IMG/VR virus record: IMGVR_UViG_3300027801_002650
Location: 1 to 64,000 of that record
DNA: 64,000 bases
From: a virus
Direction: 5' to 3' (one strand)
Both the position numbers and the translations under genes were made by a program. Positions 42,028 through 52,100 of the stretch are shown here, piece after piece (position 1 is the first letter of the stretch; each line of letters starts with the position of its first letter). A model generated the notes under the pieces. That model did no database searches. It saw nothing but the letters and a program-made list of their open reading frames with translations, and was not told where the DNA came from.

Positions 42028-42980
42028 ATTAGCTTAAAGTAATAGTTTGTTATATTTGAAGCACCACCACTTGGGGTTCGATGCGAAAAATAGTTTGGAT
42101 TCGAATAATTTTGTGACGTAGACGATGATTCCTGGCGTCTGTCACTCATAGAACCTCTGTTGGTTCCATTGTTCGTACCACCCATCCTATATTGTAATCT
42201 ACCACCTCCCGAAATATTTCTTTTGAGAATGGGTAGCAGTACATTTTGGATGAGACTCGAGCCAGTTGAAATATCCTGAGGATGGAAACCTTGTGATGCT
42301 CCTCCGACTGTCCATCGATGTGAAGTAGGAGAGGAAGGGGCATAAGGAGAAGGATCGCTCAAATTCCGTTTAAGATACAACCTGTATGTGGTTGATCCTG
42401 CAGAATATGTAGTATCGGTAAAAACAACTCCTTTGTCAGTCCACGTTCCCGAGCCACCATTGCTTGGTGTTCCAGTTCCTACTCTGTAAGTTCCTACCTC
42501 ATGTCCAGTTCTCATTATTGAAATAGCATCATTAACGATAGTATCTAAAAAATCTGTTTCGGTATTGATGTATTGGAACTGGTATCCACTTCCTTTATAA
42601 TAAAGAAATGATTGATCAGTAATAGTAGCAGCACTTGGCATACCAACGGCATCTAAGTTTTGTTGCCAACGACTACTTGATATTGTAGAAGTTGTAGTAC
42701 TGGGATATCCTGGATAATCTGTTCCAGTTCCACCACCTGCTGTGTTCGAGTTTGATGCAGCATTTCTTCTTGTATCGGTAGTAGATCCTCCAGCAGGGTT
42801 AAATATATCTGCTTTCCCTGTTCCTGTTGAAACTCCTCCAACTGCGCCAATTCCGCCACCATTCAAATAGTTACCGAATGCTACTGCCAAATTATATTTC
42901 AGGGCACCTATCTCTGAATCCGACCACTCCTTGAATCCGTTAAGTGTGTAATCCCATTTTATTGGTCTTCGTGTCGCCAT
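42024..42980 (-). CDS. Gly/Ser-rich tail fibre-like protein, 318 aa
   Basis: N-terminus with WDYTLNGFKEWSDSEIGALKY, then low-complexity Gly/Thr/Ser/Asn stretches (GGGIGAVGGVSTGTG; SNSNTAGGGTGTD) and a C-terminal Ser/Asn/Arg-rich end, typical of virion fibre or decoration proteins. The position after two larger fibre genes and before gp13 corresponds to the T4 region of genes 9-12 and wac. Function within the fibre is unknown. Confidence 0.65.
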   Translation of the reverse strand: MATRRPIKWDYTLNGFKEWSDSEIGALKYNLAVAFGNYLNGGGIGAVGGVSTGTGKADIFNPAGGSTTDTRRNAASNSNTAGGGTGTDYPGYPSTTTSTISSSRWQQNLDAVGMPSAATITDQSFLYYKGSGYQFQYINTETDFLDTIVNDAISIMRTGHEVGTYRVGTGTPSNGGSGTWTDKGVVFTDTTYSAGSTTYRLYLKRNLSDPSPYAPSSPTSHRWTVGGASQGFHPQDISTGSSLIQNVLLPILKRNISGGGRLQYRMGGTNNGTNRGSMSDRRQESSSTSQNYSNPNYFSHRTPSGGASNITNYYFKLI

Positions 42981-42983
42981 ACA

Positions 42984-45900
42984 TTAAATTAGTCGATTGC
43001 CAGATGCGTCAAATACTCCGAAATCAATCCAGGTAGAGTTCCCGTCGCCATCTGTACATTGTAAAATTTTATTGGATGCTGCACTGGTTCCTGGACGAAT
43101 TCTGATTGCATCGTTTGAATCATCACCAATATCAATTCTTGTTCCTGTCAGAATTATAGCAGTATCAGTCATATCAAAATTTGATGCGCCAGTATCTAAA
43201 TTAATCTGCGTCGCACCATTTATTTGAAGAGAACCTGAAGTCCCGTTGATTATTGGGACAGTTATCGATGTAGTTACTCCAAGAGTATTATCTATCGTGG
43301 TAGCACCATCAATATTCATTGTGGAGTTGTGCTCAGAATGACCATCAACATCAAGGGTAGAGTTAAGAGTCGTTGCTCCGTCTACATCAAGTGTAGAGTT
43401 AAGAGTCGTTCCTCCGTCTACATCCATTGTACTATTAAATGTAACGGCTCCATCAGTATTTAGGGTGGAATCAAAATCAACTGATCCGTTTACCGTGAAG
43501 GAACTGTTAAAGACAACTGCACCTGTAACATTGGCAGTACCTCTGACTTTGAACTTGGCGTCGGGAGCATTACTTATATGAGTACCAACATCGCCCAAAT
43601 CATATGAATCACCGATGTATACGTTACCCGAGACACCCGAAGAACCTTTGTCGATTGTCATTATATGGTTTGAGTTCGAAACAAAAACCATATCATTTTC
43701 TGTATGCACAGAATCAGAAGCTACGCTAGCAGCATCAGTAGAAGAACCATACGGGTTAATAAAAGTATCGCCACCATTTTGTATATCCGACAAAACACCG
43801 AAACCAGCCCAGGTAGTTCCATCAGTCATCACACCTTCAAAGGCATTAATGTCTGTGTTAAATCTTACCGAACCTGCCCTGAGGCCATTTCCTGTAGTAG
43901 AAGGTCTTTGTGCAGTTGTACCTGTCGGCAACCTTACTACACTATTAGCACTTGTATGTAATGAAATCCAACTATTCGCTGAAATCAACATTTCTTCTGT
44001 GCCATCGGTAACAAAAGTCAAATCATTGAAGACGTGACTTGCGGCATTGATTACACTTGTTGCGTTTGTGGGATTACCATAAGGATTAATAAACGTATCT
44101 GAACCATCAGACGAGTCAACAAGACCACCAGTTCCTGACCACGTAGTTCCGTCGCCCAGTACAACTTCCATTGCATTGGTATCCATGTTGAAACGTAAGG
44201 ATCCTGCGTCATAACCTCCAGCAATAGCGGAAGGTCTTTCAGCAGTTGTGCCTCGTGGAATCTGAAGTACCCCATTCGAAGTAAATGATGCCCAACCAGT
44301 CGAATCGATGATAAATCTCTTATCCCCTGCAACAGTAACAATCACGTCGTCCAGAGTATGGACAGCATTCCCCTGTATCCCTACATGCGTTCCAGCAGGA
44401 TCATGCGAAAATGGATTGACATCATTGCCATAAACACTCAAAAATGTATTATTACCTGAACCAGATCCAGTATCAACTGTACCTGACCCGAGAGGCATAA
44501 AACGTAGACTGTCTGTACTTGAATCATCCTCAAATACACCTTCGTACACATTGAGTTCAGTATTAAATCGGATCATTCCGACTTGCATACCATCGCCCTG
44601 AGCATCAAGAGGATTTGTTGTGTCTCCACCTGCATCTGTTGATGGGAATCTTGGTTGCTCGGCAGTAGTACCCTTTGGTATTACTATACCACCATTAGAA
44701 GTGAAGTGGGCGTATCCAAGATTATCAATAAAGAATCTCTCAACTCCGTCAGTTACAAATACAATATCGTTGAGTGTATGCCCTGCAGCAGATACAACTG
44801 CTGTTGGGACTGATGGATTCCCGTATACATTTATGAAGGTATCAGATCCGTCATCGGAGTCAATCATAGAATGGAAAAGTGCCCAGTGTTTTGTAGTACC
44901 TCCACCTGCACTGGTCATTATTGATTCTAGACAGTTCAGCTCGCTGTTATATCGGAGTGATCCTTTGTAATCATCGATGTGAGGATTATCCCCTGATCCA
45001 CCACTTAGATTTGGTCTCTGTCCACTATTTCCTACAGGAAGTCCGAAAGCAGCAGTATTGTCTATTCTCATGTTATCAGAGAACGAAAAATACTGATCAG
45101 AATCTGTCCATTTTAAACTATGCTCTGTATTTCCTGGCAGTACAAGACCACCCGATGAAACAGCAGCATCAGACTGTGGACCTGCCCAAGAAAGAGTTGG
45201 GGAAAAAGTACCTACGATTGCACCGATAGGAGTTCCATCTGCGTTATTAATCGAAAACTCATAGATATCGTGGATTGCCTCGACTGCGTAGAGACCTTCT
45301 AGAGTGTTTTGAATATCGTTAACATTAGTAATCCAAAGCAACTCACCTACATTTAATCCATGCGGAACCTGTGCCCCTGTTCCAGTTGTAGTCTGGATGT
45401 TTGGCATTCTAATTCTAAGATTTGCTCCGTCGGATAGACATACGCATTCATTTCTTAAACCATTGACCATTCCAATATTAATTAACCTGTCTTCAATAGC
45501 AAGTGAGGTCGCATCGACTGAGGACTGTTGTCCGAGTATTGTCAGGTTACCGGAAATGGTAATATCTTTTTCAAATAATACATAGTCTTTAAAAACAGCA
45601 TTAACAACTGTGTTCGTTGTAGCAGCATTGATTGTAAATACAGGAAAGGCAGTTCCAGTGTTACCGACGTACATCTGAATAGTATCTTCATCAGTTCCTG
45701 GAGCATTTTCCACTTTGATTACAGTATCAACGTCTCTGTCGCCAAGTTCTCCACCACCCAATGTCTTCCAACTTATCGTGTTTTCGTTCCAGTATGTAAG
45801 AGTTCCTAAAGTAAGATCATATCGAAGCATTCCTGCTTCTGGATTTATCGGTGCTTCACCTGCTGTACCACGTGGTAATAATATAGCATCTGTAGTACGA

Positions 45901-46292
45901 CATATTAAGGATCGTATTCCTGACGGGTCGGTTATTGGATCGACAAGAACATCATTAGCAGTACCATAAGTATTGGATGCCTTATCCCAAGAACCAGCGT
46001 AGAACCCTGAAGTAGTTACGGCAGTGTTCGTATTTGTTTGTTCGCCATTTGCTAAGAAAAAGTATGATACATTTGAGGTGAAATTATTACCGGTAATGTC
46101 ATTGGCAACAAACGAAGCGAATTCGTCTCTAACTACCAGACGTGAAATGAGATCTGAATAATCGACATTCGTGTTTGACGATGTCGCATTATTTACACGT
46201 GAGATAGTTTGGTTGGTTAGCACCCTCCAGTCATCAAATGTGCTGATAGTATCTACTGTTGTTATTGGCTCTAAAGGTGTATATCCTGACAT
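42984..46292 (-). CDS. Repeat-containing tail fibre-like protein, 1102 aa
   Basis: N-terminus DTISTFDDWRVLTNQTISRVN resembles the start of adhesin-type phage fibres. Residues about 450-880 carry four related blocks of roughly 100 aa, each with F(I/L)xxYG, a hydrophobic FVTDG strand, (I/L)P(K/R/T)GTTA(E/Q)(Q/R)P and RFNT...EGV. Before the C-terminus are about eight 12-aa repeats (STLDVDGATTLN type). A beta-helical, trimeric fibre shaft is likely. Lies 7 bp from the next fibre gene upstream. Receptor unknown. Confidence 0.8.
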   Translation of the reverse strand: MSGYTPLEPITTVDTISTFDDWRVLTNQTISRVNNATSSNTNVDYSDLISRLVVRDEFASFVANDITGNNFTSNVSYFFLANGEQTNTNTAVTTSGFYAGSWDKASNTYGTANDVLVDPITDPSGIRSLICRTTDAILLPRGTAGEAPINPEAGMLRYDLTLGTLTYWNENTISWKTLGGGELGDRDVDTVIKVENAPGTDEDTIQMYVGNTGTAFPVFTINAATTNTVVNAVFKDYVLFEKDITISGNLTILGQQSSVDATSLAIEDRLINIGMVNGLRNECVCLSDGANLRIRMPNIQTTTGTGAQVPHGLNVGELLWITNVNDIQNTLEGLYAVEAIHDIYEFSINNADGTPIGAIVGTFSPTLSWAGPQSDAAVSSGGLVLPGNTEHSLKWTDSDQYFSFSDNMRIDNTAAFGLPVGNSGQRPNLSGGSGDNPHIDDYKGSLRYNSELNCLESIMTSAGGGTTKHWALFHSMIDSDDGSDTFINVYGNPSVPTAVVSAAGHTLNDIVFVTDGVERFFIDNLGYAHFTSNGGIVIPKGTTAEQPRFPSTDAGGDTTNPLDAQGDGMQVGMIRFNTELNVYEGVFEDDSSTDSLRFMPLGSGTVDTGSGSGNNTFLSVYGNDVNPFSHDPAGTHVGIQGNAVHTLDDVIVTVAGDKRFIIDSTGWASFTSNGVLQIPRGTTAERPSAIAGGYDAGSLRFNMDTNAMEVVLGDGTTWSGTGGLVDSSDGSDTFINPYGNPTNATSVINAASHVFNDLTFVTDGTEEMLISANSWISLHTSANSVVRLPTGTTAQRPSTTGNGLRAGSVRFNTDINAFEGVMTDGTTWAGFGVLSDIQNGGDTFINPYGSSTDAASVASDSVHTENDMVFVSNSNHIMTIDKGSSGVSGNVYIGDSYDLGDVGTHISNAPDAKFKVRGTANVTGAVVFNSSFTVNGSVDFDSTLNTDGAVTFNSTMDVDGGTTLNSTLDVDGATTLNSTLDVDGHSEHNSTMNIDGATTIDNTLGVTTSITVPIINGTSGSLQINGATQINLDTGASNFDMTDTAIILTGTRIDIGDDSNDAIRIRPGTSAASNKILQCTDGDGNSTWIDFGVFDASGNRLI
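43312..43515 (-). repeat. Coding 36-bp tandem repeats in the fibre gene
   Basis: Two copies of a 36-bp unit at about 43349-43420 are almost identical; at protein level 12-aa units of the form STLDVDGATTLN extend about eight times through this region. Such repeats can change number by slippage and lengthen or shorten the fibre shaft. Confidence 0.75.
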
Positions 46293-46299
46293 TTAATCC

Positions 46300-49137
46300 T
46301 TACCATGTTTCGTCGGTGAATGCAATTCTTCTCCAAATGTTTGTAGCTCCGTCATAGTCTGCTATGCAGTAGTAAAAATAACTTGCATCGGCAGAAATCA
46401 TTCCTTCCTTGTCTGAGGAAGACCCAACTGAAGTACTGACGCTATCTGTTCTTGCTCTTGTCAGTGATTTTACCGTCGTTGGAATATATTTAGCTGACGT
46501 CGAATCGTACGCCAGTACGTTATCCTCATTTGGGCTAGTGTTTTGGTCCACGTCAGAATGATTACTAATACTACCAATCACTTGATCTAGATCCCTGGCT
46601 TCCCATAACAAACCATTACCCTTTACGAGCACGTCACCCTCAGTGGAACCATTCAAAGCATCTACATCACCGAGATCTTGTAGATAATGATTTCCTAATT
46701 CGAGTTGTGCATCTGTAGCAGGTGCCCATAGACTTCCGTCCCATTTTAATACATTTCCTACACTTGGAGGACCTGGTGAAACATTCGTTAAATCCTCAAG
46801 TTCGTGCGTATTTTCTACAAGGGATGTTGGTTCAAAAGCAAGACCAGTCCATTGAAGAACTGCCCCTGACACTAAACCACCACCCATTGAAACATCGGAT
46901 AGATCCATAATGCTGGAAGACGAAAGATCTAAGGTGTAAATGTATTCATCTGCTGGACCCCATTTAGAGGAAGCAGTATCATATTTTAATATTTGTCCAT
47001 CAGTTGCGACAGTCGTCGACACATCAGGTATGTCAGCAAGAACGTTTGGTGCTAAAGGCAAGGAATATGAAGTCCATTCCGTCCCATCGTATCTTAGAAC
47101 ATCGCCTACCAACTTCCCTGCTGTTATAGTATCAACGTCGTTCATAGCATCGATAGTTATCGTGCTCAGAATCTGTAAGTAGGAAGTATCGTCTGCTGGT
47201 ATAAAGTTGCCTGTAGCAGTCTCATATTTTAAGAGTTGGCCGTCAGTCGGTGCATTCGTAATAATATCTATATCTGAGAGTCTGTTTAATCCGAAAGAAC
47301 CAATCTCCGTCATTACGTCATTGCCTGGTTTCCATTTATTGTCGCTTGTATCAAACCTCAGGATTTGATCATGCAAAGGTTTATCGACTAAAGGATACGG
47401 ATACTCAACATCAACAAGGTCACTAAGCTCTGGCATATCGTTTGCTGCCCAAGTGCCGGCATACCATTCTTCTGCCGTCTGATCCCACCGTAAATACAGT
47501 GACTTAGAAGGCGTCGAAGACGCATTTGACGTATTTACGTCCGAAAAGACCCCCAGCTGGTAAAGGGACGGGTCATTGACATCAACCTCCGCACCCCATC
47601 TTTGTGATGCTGTATCCCATTTTAGAACGTAATTATCTGTGAGGGTAGTAGCATCTACGGGTAAATCTATGTCCGCGAGCTCATGCAGTTTGTTCGTTGA
47701 TAGATCAACAAAGGTTGCTTCCACATCTCCTGGAATCCATTGAGAAATACTTGACTCCCAACGAAGAACCTGATGATGAGATGGAGGATAAACAGAAGTA
47801 TTAACATCTGCCATTTTATCAACAGTCCCAAACATCGGTGTATAATTACAGTCAAAAAACGTTCCATCATCTCTAGTAAATGTAACTGTATTTGCTTTAG
47901 CACTTGTTTGTGGATTTACGACTGCGTGGGCAGTAGAAGTATTTGCTGCTGAAGTATCTTGACCTGCCTCCCAACGATTGTTGGTAACACTCCACTGAAG
48001 TACTGATTTTTCTATGAGTCCTGCCGTATGTATATCGGCGAATCTGGTAATAGAATCAAAAAGTGGAGCAACGTTCATTGTTGATTCAGAGTTATTTTCT
48101 CTGGTAACGACAACTGTATTTGCTGGTTCGTTCAGTACGATGCTTCTTATAGAGGTATTAGAAACTGTATTTGGTGTCCATTTATTTACTGAGGCATTAT
48201 AATGTAAAAGTTGCCCATCCACTGGAGTCAAATCAGTGTTAAAATCAATCAACTCAGTAATCGAAAGGTTTTGTGCTTTCCAGACTGAGCCATCCCAGTA
48301 CAATCTATCACCTGCTACTGGAGCACCAAGATTTACATCAGCAAGATCATCGATCCCTGAAGTACCGACTGGTGTAACTACCTGAGAAATCCATTTTGTT
48401 CCGTTCCAAGTAAGTACGTCATTTACGGAAGCACCTGTAAGATCAATTCCATCTAAATCCTGAAGTGTTCCTGCGGCATTCACCCATCCGTCATCTATGT
48501 CATAAAACTGAAGAAGGTTTAATTCTGTATTTAAACGAAATTGCCCTTCGAGACCTGCGGTGTTTGATGTAATGCCCTGTGGTATTTTTATTGGTCCTAT
48601 AAACTCAGTATTCCCGTATGTAAAACCATCACCATTTAAATAAAATTGTCCTTCGACATTAGCATTTGCTTCTGCCGTAAAGTTCGTGAAAATTCTTGTT
48701 CTATCAACTTGCATAGTGGCCACGTAATTTTGAGTGCCTCCAGCATAAAATTTTATTGTCTCGTCATCGATGGTCTCATCTGTTCCATCTAATTTGATCA
48801 TTGTAGAATTGTCATCGTCAGCGATATAATTGATCGTACCTGAGATATCGCCTGTCAATATAATATTGTTACAGGTTATATCACCAGCAGCAAACTGCCC
48901 GTCCGGACCTCTCATCACAATAGTATTACCAAAGAAAAGATTACCACCTGCTGTTCTGTGGTCAAGGTTCACCGTATTCTGATCAGTAATAGAATTATTG
49001 AACAGTTTTACTATTTGATTGAAACCTTGCCTGAACCCATCAAGTGTATCTGCTTGGGTAATCTCGACCATAGGATCAAGAGTATTCGCTATTGCGTTAT
49101 CAGCATTAGTTACTGCGTTATTTGCGTCTTCTGCCAT
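46300..49137 (-). CDS. Repeat-containing tail fibre-like protein, 945 aa
   Basis: From about residue 225 to 880 the protein is built of about a dozen 40-55-aa repeats with the pattern L.DL.DV......G..L.(Y/W)......W.P(A/G), e.g. DDLADVNLGAPVAGDRLYWD. This is a known style of phage fibre shaft with regularly spaced Trp. The N-terminus (VEITQADTLDGFRQGFNQIV) probably joins the baseplate; the C-terminus ends WRRIAFTDETW. Operon gaps are 7 bp on each side. Confidence 0.8.
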   Translation of the reverse strand: MAEDANNAVTNADNAIANTLDPMVEITQADTLDGFRQGFNQIVKLFNNSITDQNTVNLDHRTAGGNLFFGNTIVMRGPDGQFAAGDITCNNIILTGDISGTINYIADDDNSTMIKLDGTDETIDDETIKFYAGGTQNYVATMQVDRTRIFTNFTAEANANVEGQFYLNGDGFTYGNTEFIGPIKIPQGITSNTAGLEGQFRLNTELNLLQFYDIDDGWVNAAGTLQDLDGIDLTGASVNDVLTWNGTKWISQVVTPVGTSGIDDLADVNLGAPVAGDRLYWDGSVWKAQNLSITELIDFNTDLTPVDGQLLHYNASVNKWTPNTVSNTSIRSIVLNEPANTVVVTRENNSESTMNVAPLFDSITRFADIHTAGLIEKSVLQWSVTNNRWEAGQDTSAANTSTAHAVVNPQTSAKANTVTFTRDDGTFFDCNYTPMFGTVDKMADVNTSVYPPSHHQVLRWESSISQWIPGDVEATFVDLSTNKLHELADIDLPVDATTLTDNYVLKWDTASQRWGAEVDVNDPSLYQLGVFSDVNTSNASSTPSKSLYLRWDQTAEEWYAGTWAANDMPELSDLVDVEYPYPLVDKPLHDQILRFDTSDNKWKPGNDVMTEIGSFGLNRLSDIDIITNAPTDGQLLKYETATGNFIPADDTSYLQILSTITIDAMNDVDTITAGKLVGDVLRYDGTEWTSYSLPLAPNVLADIPDVSTTVATDGQILKYDTASSKWGPADEYIYTLDLSSSSIMDLSDVSMGGGLVSGAVLQWTGLAFEPTSLVENTHELEDLTNVSPGPPSVGNVLKWDGSLWAPATDAQLELGNHYLQDLGDVDALNGSTEGDVLVKGNGLLWEARDLDQVIGSISNHSDVDQNTSPNEDNVLAYDSTSAKYIPTTVKSLTRARTDSVSTSVGSSSDKEGMISADASYFYYCIADYDGATNIWRRIAFTDETW

Positions 49138-49144
49138 TTATACC

Positions 49145-52100
49145 TTATGAGAATGCAAAAAATCTTAATGATTTCAAATATGGAACGGTAGTAGAGTCAG
49201 CAGATGTAAAGACAACCTTAACCTGAAAAGTAGAATAGGTGTCATAGACTATCTCATCTTTGTCTCGTATAATAAAATCCTTTGGTGTTTCCCAACCAAA
49301 GGTCGTAATTCCGTCCCCATAAACATATTTATTTTGTGTACCTTCGAGTTTATGATACATTGCATCATAAATCTTTTCTTTACTGAATCCTGAGACTGCT
49401 CTGAAATACACATGCACGTCAGTGCCTCCTGGTCGAACTCCCTCTGCCATAACCCGTAATCCTTTAGCAGGTATGTTCGCCCCTGTAGCAAAAATCTTTG
49501 AAATGTATCTTGCCTGACAGTTACCTTTATAAGGATCAAGCTCGCTTTTTGCTCGAATAATAGCGACAGTTGAAGGAGGTGTGGAACCTGACTTCTGTAA
49601 TACTGTTGCAGTTACATTTCCTGTGTATCCTGTGCCTTGATTTGTTACGTTTACTCCAAGAACACGTCCACCTGGCCCAACGACGAGTTCGGCGACTGTA
49701 ATCTCGAGTCCGTTTGCATATGTTCCACCACCCGTCAGAGCGATTGTAGCATTTGTATTTCCTGAAGCAGTTGTATCGTAATCATATCCTAGACCTGGCT
49801 CTTCAACAATAAAGTCTGAACCAACCATTGTAGCATCGTTAATAATGTTTTCAGTCGTTACCAATTTCATCTGATCCTTATCGAGGACAGGTGAAACTCT
49901 ATCATCCCATGTCTGCATGCTTACGTTGATCACGAAAGTATTAGAATCATTTGCCATAACTCTTTGCTGACCTTCTCGACCGAAAACATTAAAATTATAG
50001 TTTTCGTTTACTCTAAAGGTTGTGTACGACAGATCAGTACCAGTTGCTACTGAGGTTGATCGGTATGTAAATCCTGGTTCAGCAATATTCCCGAAAGTCA
50101 TGTATGGCGACCTGACATAAAAATTATCGTATGCCGCATTGACAGTTGGGAAATCCTTGACGTTGAAAAATGCCGCAGAGTTAGGAGTATTATAAAACTT
50201 CGCTCTATGTAAATCTATTGTCAAAGTAGTATTATTGTCCCTGTCCCAGCGACCATGGTTGTTCGTTCTCCAGAGTCCTAGGAAGTGTTTAAATCGTGGA
50301 ACTCTGTGTTCTTCGTTCAGTAGAGTCTCTCCGACTCGTGACATGTGCAGTCTGTACTCAGGATTATCCGAGTCAAAACATAAAGCATATGCCTTTCCTG
50401 GCTTACAAAAAACAGGATTGAGAAAGGTAAATGCCGTTTGAGTATCATCATTTGCACTGTCAGGAATTATTACTTGAGTAATCTCAGTTGCCTGAATCAG
50501 TACTTCTGAAAAAGGAAGTGTCTCACTCGGAGACGGAAATCCATCAACCATAGGACGCATTGAAATTTTCAATGGTAATCCAGTATTGGCGAAAGAATCG
50601 CTATTAGCAACATAGCAGAATCCACCTGTTAGAAATAATCCTCTTGGATAGTCCGACGGATCAACATAAAGCTCTTGAGCAAAGCACCTCTTAAAATTCG
50701 AGGAAGTCTTTTGCCTTTCGACTTCAGTATAATAAACATTAGCATCGTTATTGTCTGCTCGTCTCTTGAGAGTTTCCCTTGTCGTAGAATTGTTCGGCAA
50801 GAAAGGTTTACCATAAAAGGTTGTTTCCGCGAACGTAGTCTCTGTTGCAGTTGCATCGGTATCATCAGCATTTGTGATACGAAATACCTTGTCAGTAGCG
50901 GTAAATCTACCTGCTGGCAGGTCATATGCTCCAGCAACGATCCCAAATTGATCAACAGCAAGCGATGTAGGTGCTGGTTCGAACGTAAGGATCTGACCTC
51001 TTGCTCCAGAATCCTGCCCGTCAACCGTATCCACCGAAGTAGTACTAAAATCCTGATCAGAAGTTTGGATTACGTAGAGTGAAGTCTGATTTGCACTTGG
51101 TTTTGCTATAGCAACTACGATACCTACTGCAGTTTCAAGTGATACTGCTTGTCGTACCTCTTCACCTGTATTGTACAGGGCAGTCGCGATATTTTCGTCA
51201 TCAAACTTGATTACCTTAGCAAATCGTATGAAGTCTTTATCTATTCTTTCGTTATCAAAATAAACAAAAAGATTAGCATGTGCTTTCATTCCCTCAGCAG
51301 AAAAATAAACAGTTTGCTTTGGCATGTAAAAGGCAGTCGTCAAATCTCTTTCGTATGCACCGCCACCTATGCTTTCAGTAAACTGAACAGGTGCAACAGG
51401 TTGCATAATATCATCAGAAAGCAAACCGTATTGGCGAGAAGTCTTTGGTCTTTGTGTCAATCGTATAGAATGTACCCCGTACCAGTGGAACTGGTGCAAG
51501 TTCATTACAGCATTTTTATACGGCACGATCGACTTTTCAAATGCATCGTTCTCACCTACTGTATTAATAATAGTAGAAGGTCTGACAGTATCGTCCATCC
51601 AGTTGTTAAACTGAGGAGTAATACTTATCTGACCTCTGAAAGCAGATCGACCAAAAGGATTCAATGGAACCGTATTAGTATAATATGGATTCGTGAATAC
51701 AGTATTGTCGTTAATTGCCTCAGCCACTATGAGAGAAGGGTAACTATCTACGTTCTTAGAAGCGATTGATGAATACTCAAGGTCGTATGTGTTAAGTATT
51801 ATTTTCGGGTGTACTGTTTTCTCGTACGTATCGACACTTGCTGCGAAATCAATATTGTCTATGTCACTCTTCCCGTGCCCCTCAAAGTTATCAAAGGCAG
51901 AGAATACCGTATTTGGATGCCCGTCATTCATATTCTGGTTGGCAAAGTTTACAGCCAAATCGTAGAATGGATTTATCTCAGCATCAGCAGGCATCAACCG
52001 TATATCAGAAGGATCGGCTGAAAATGGAACTGTAGTAACGTCTGTCAGTTCGTAATGGGATTTCCTTGGAATTGGAGCATAAGGTTTTGCAGAATCACTG

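Noticed and set aside
43312-43515. Regular short repeats resembling a CRISPR array
   Set aside because: The 36-bp units are in frame, have no unique spacers and encode a 12-aa fibre repeat.
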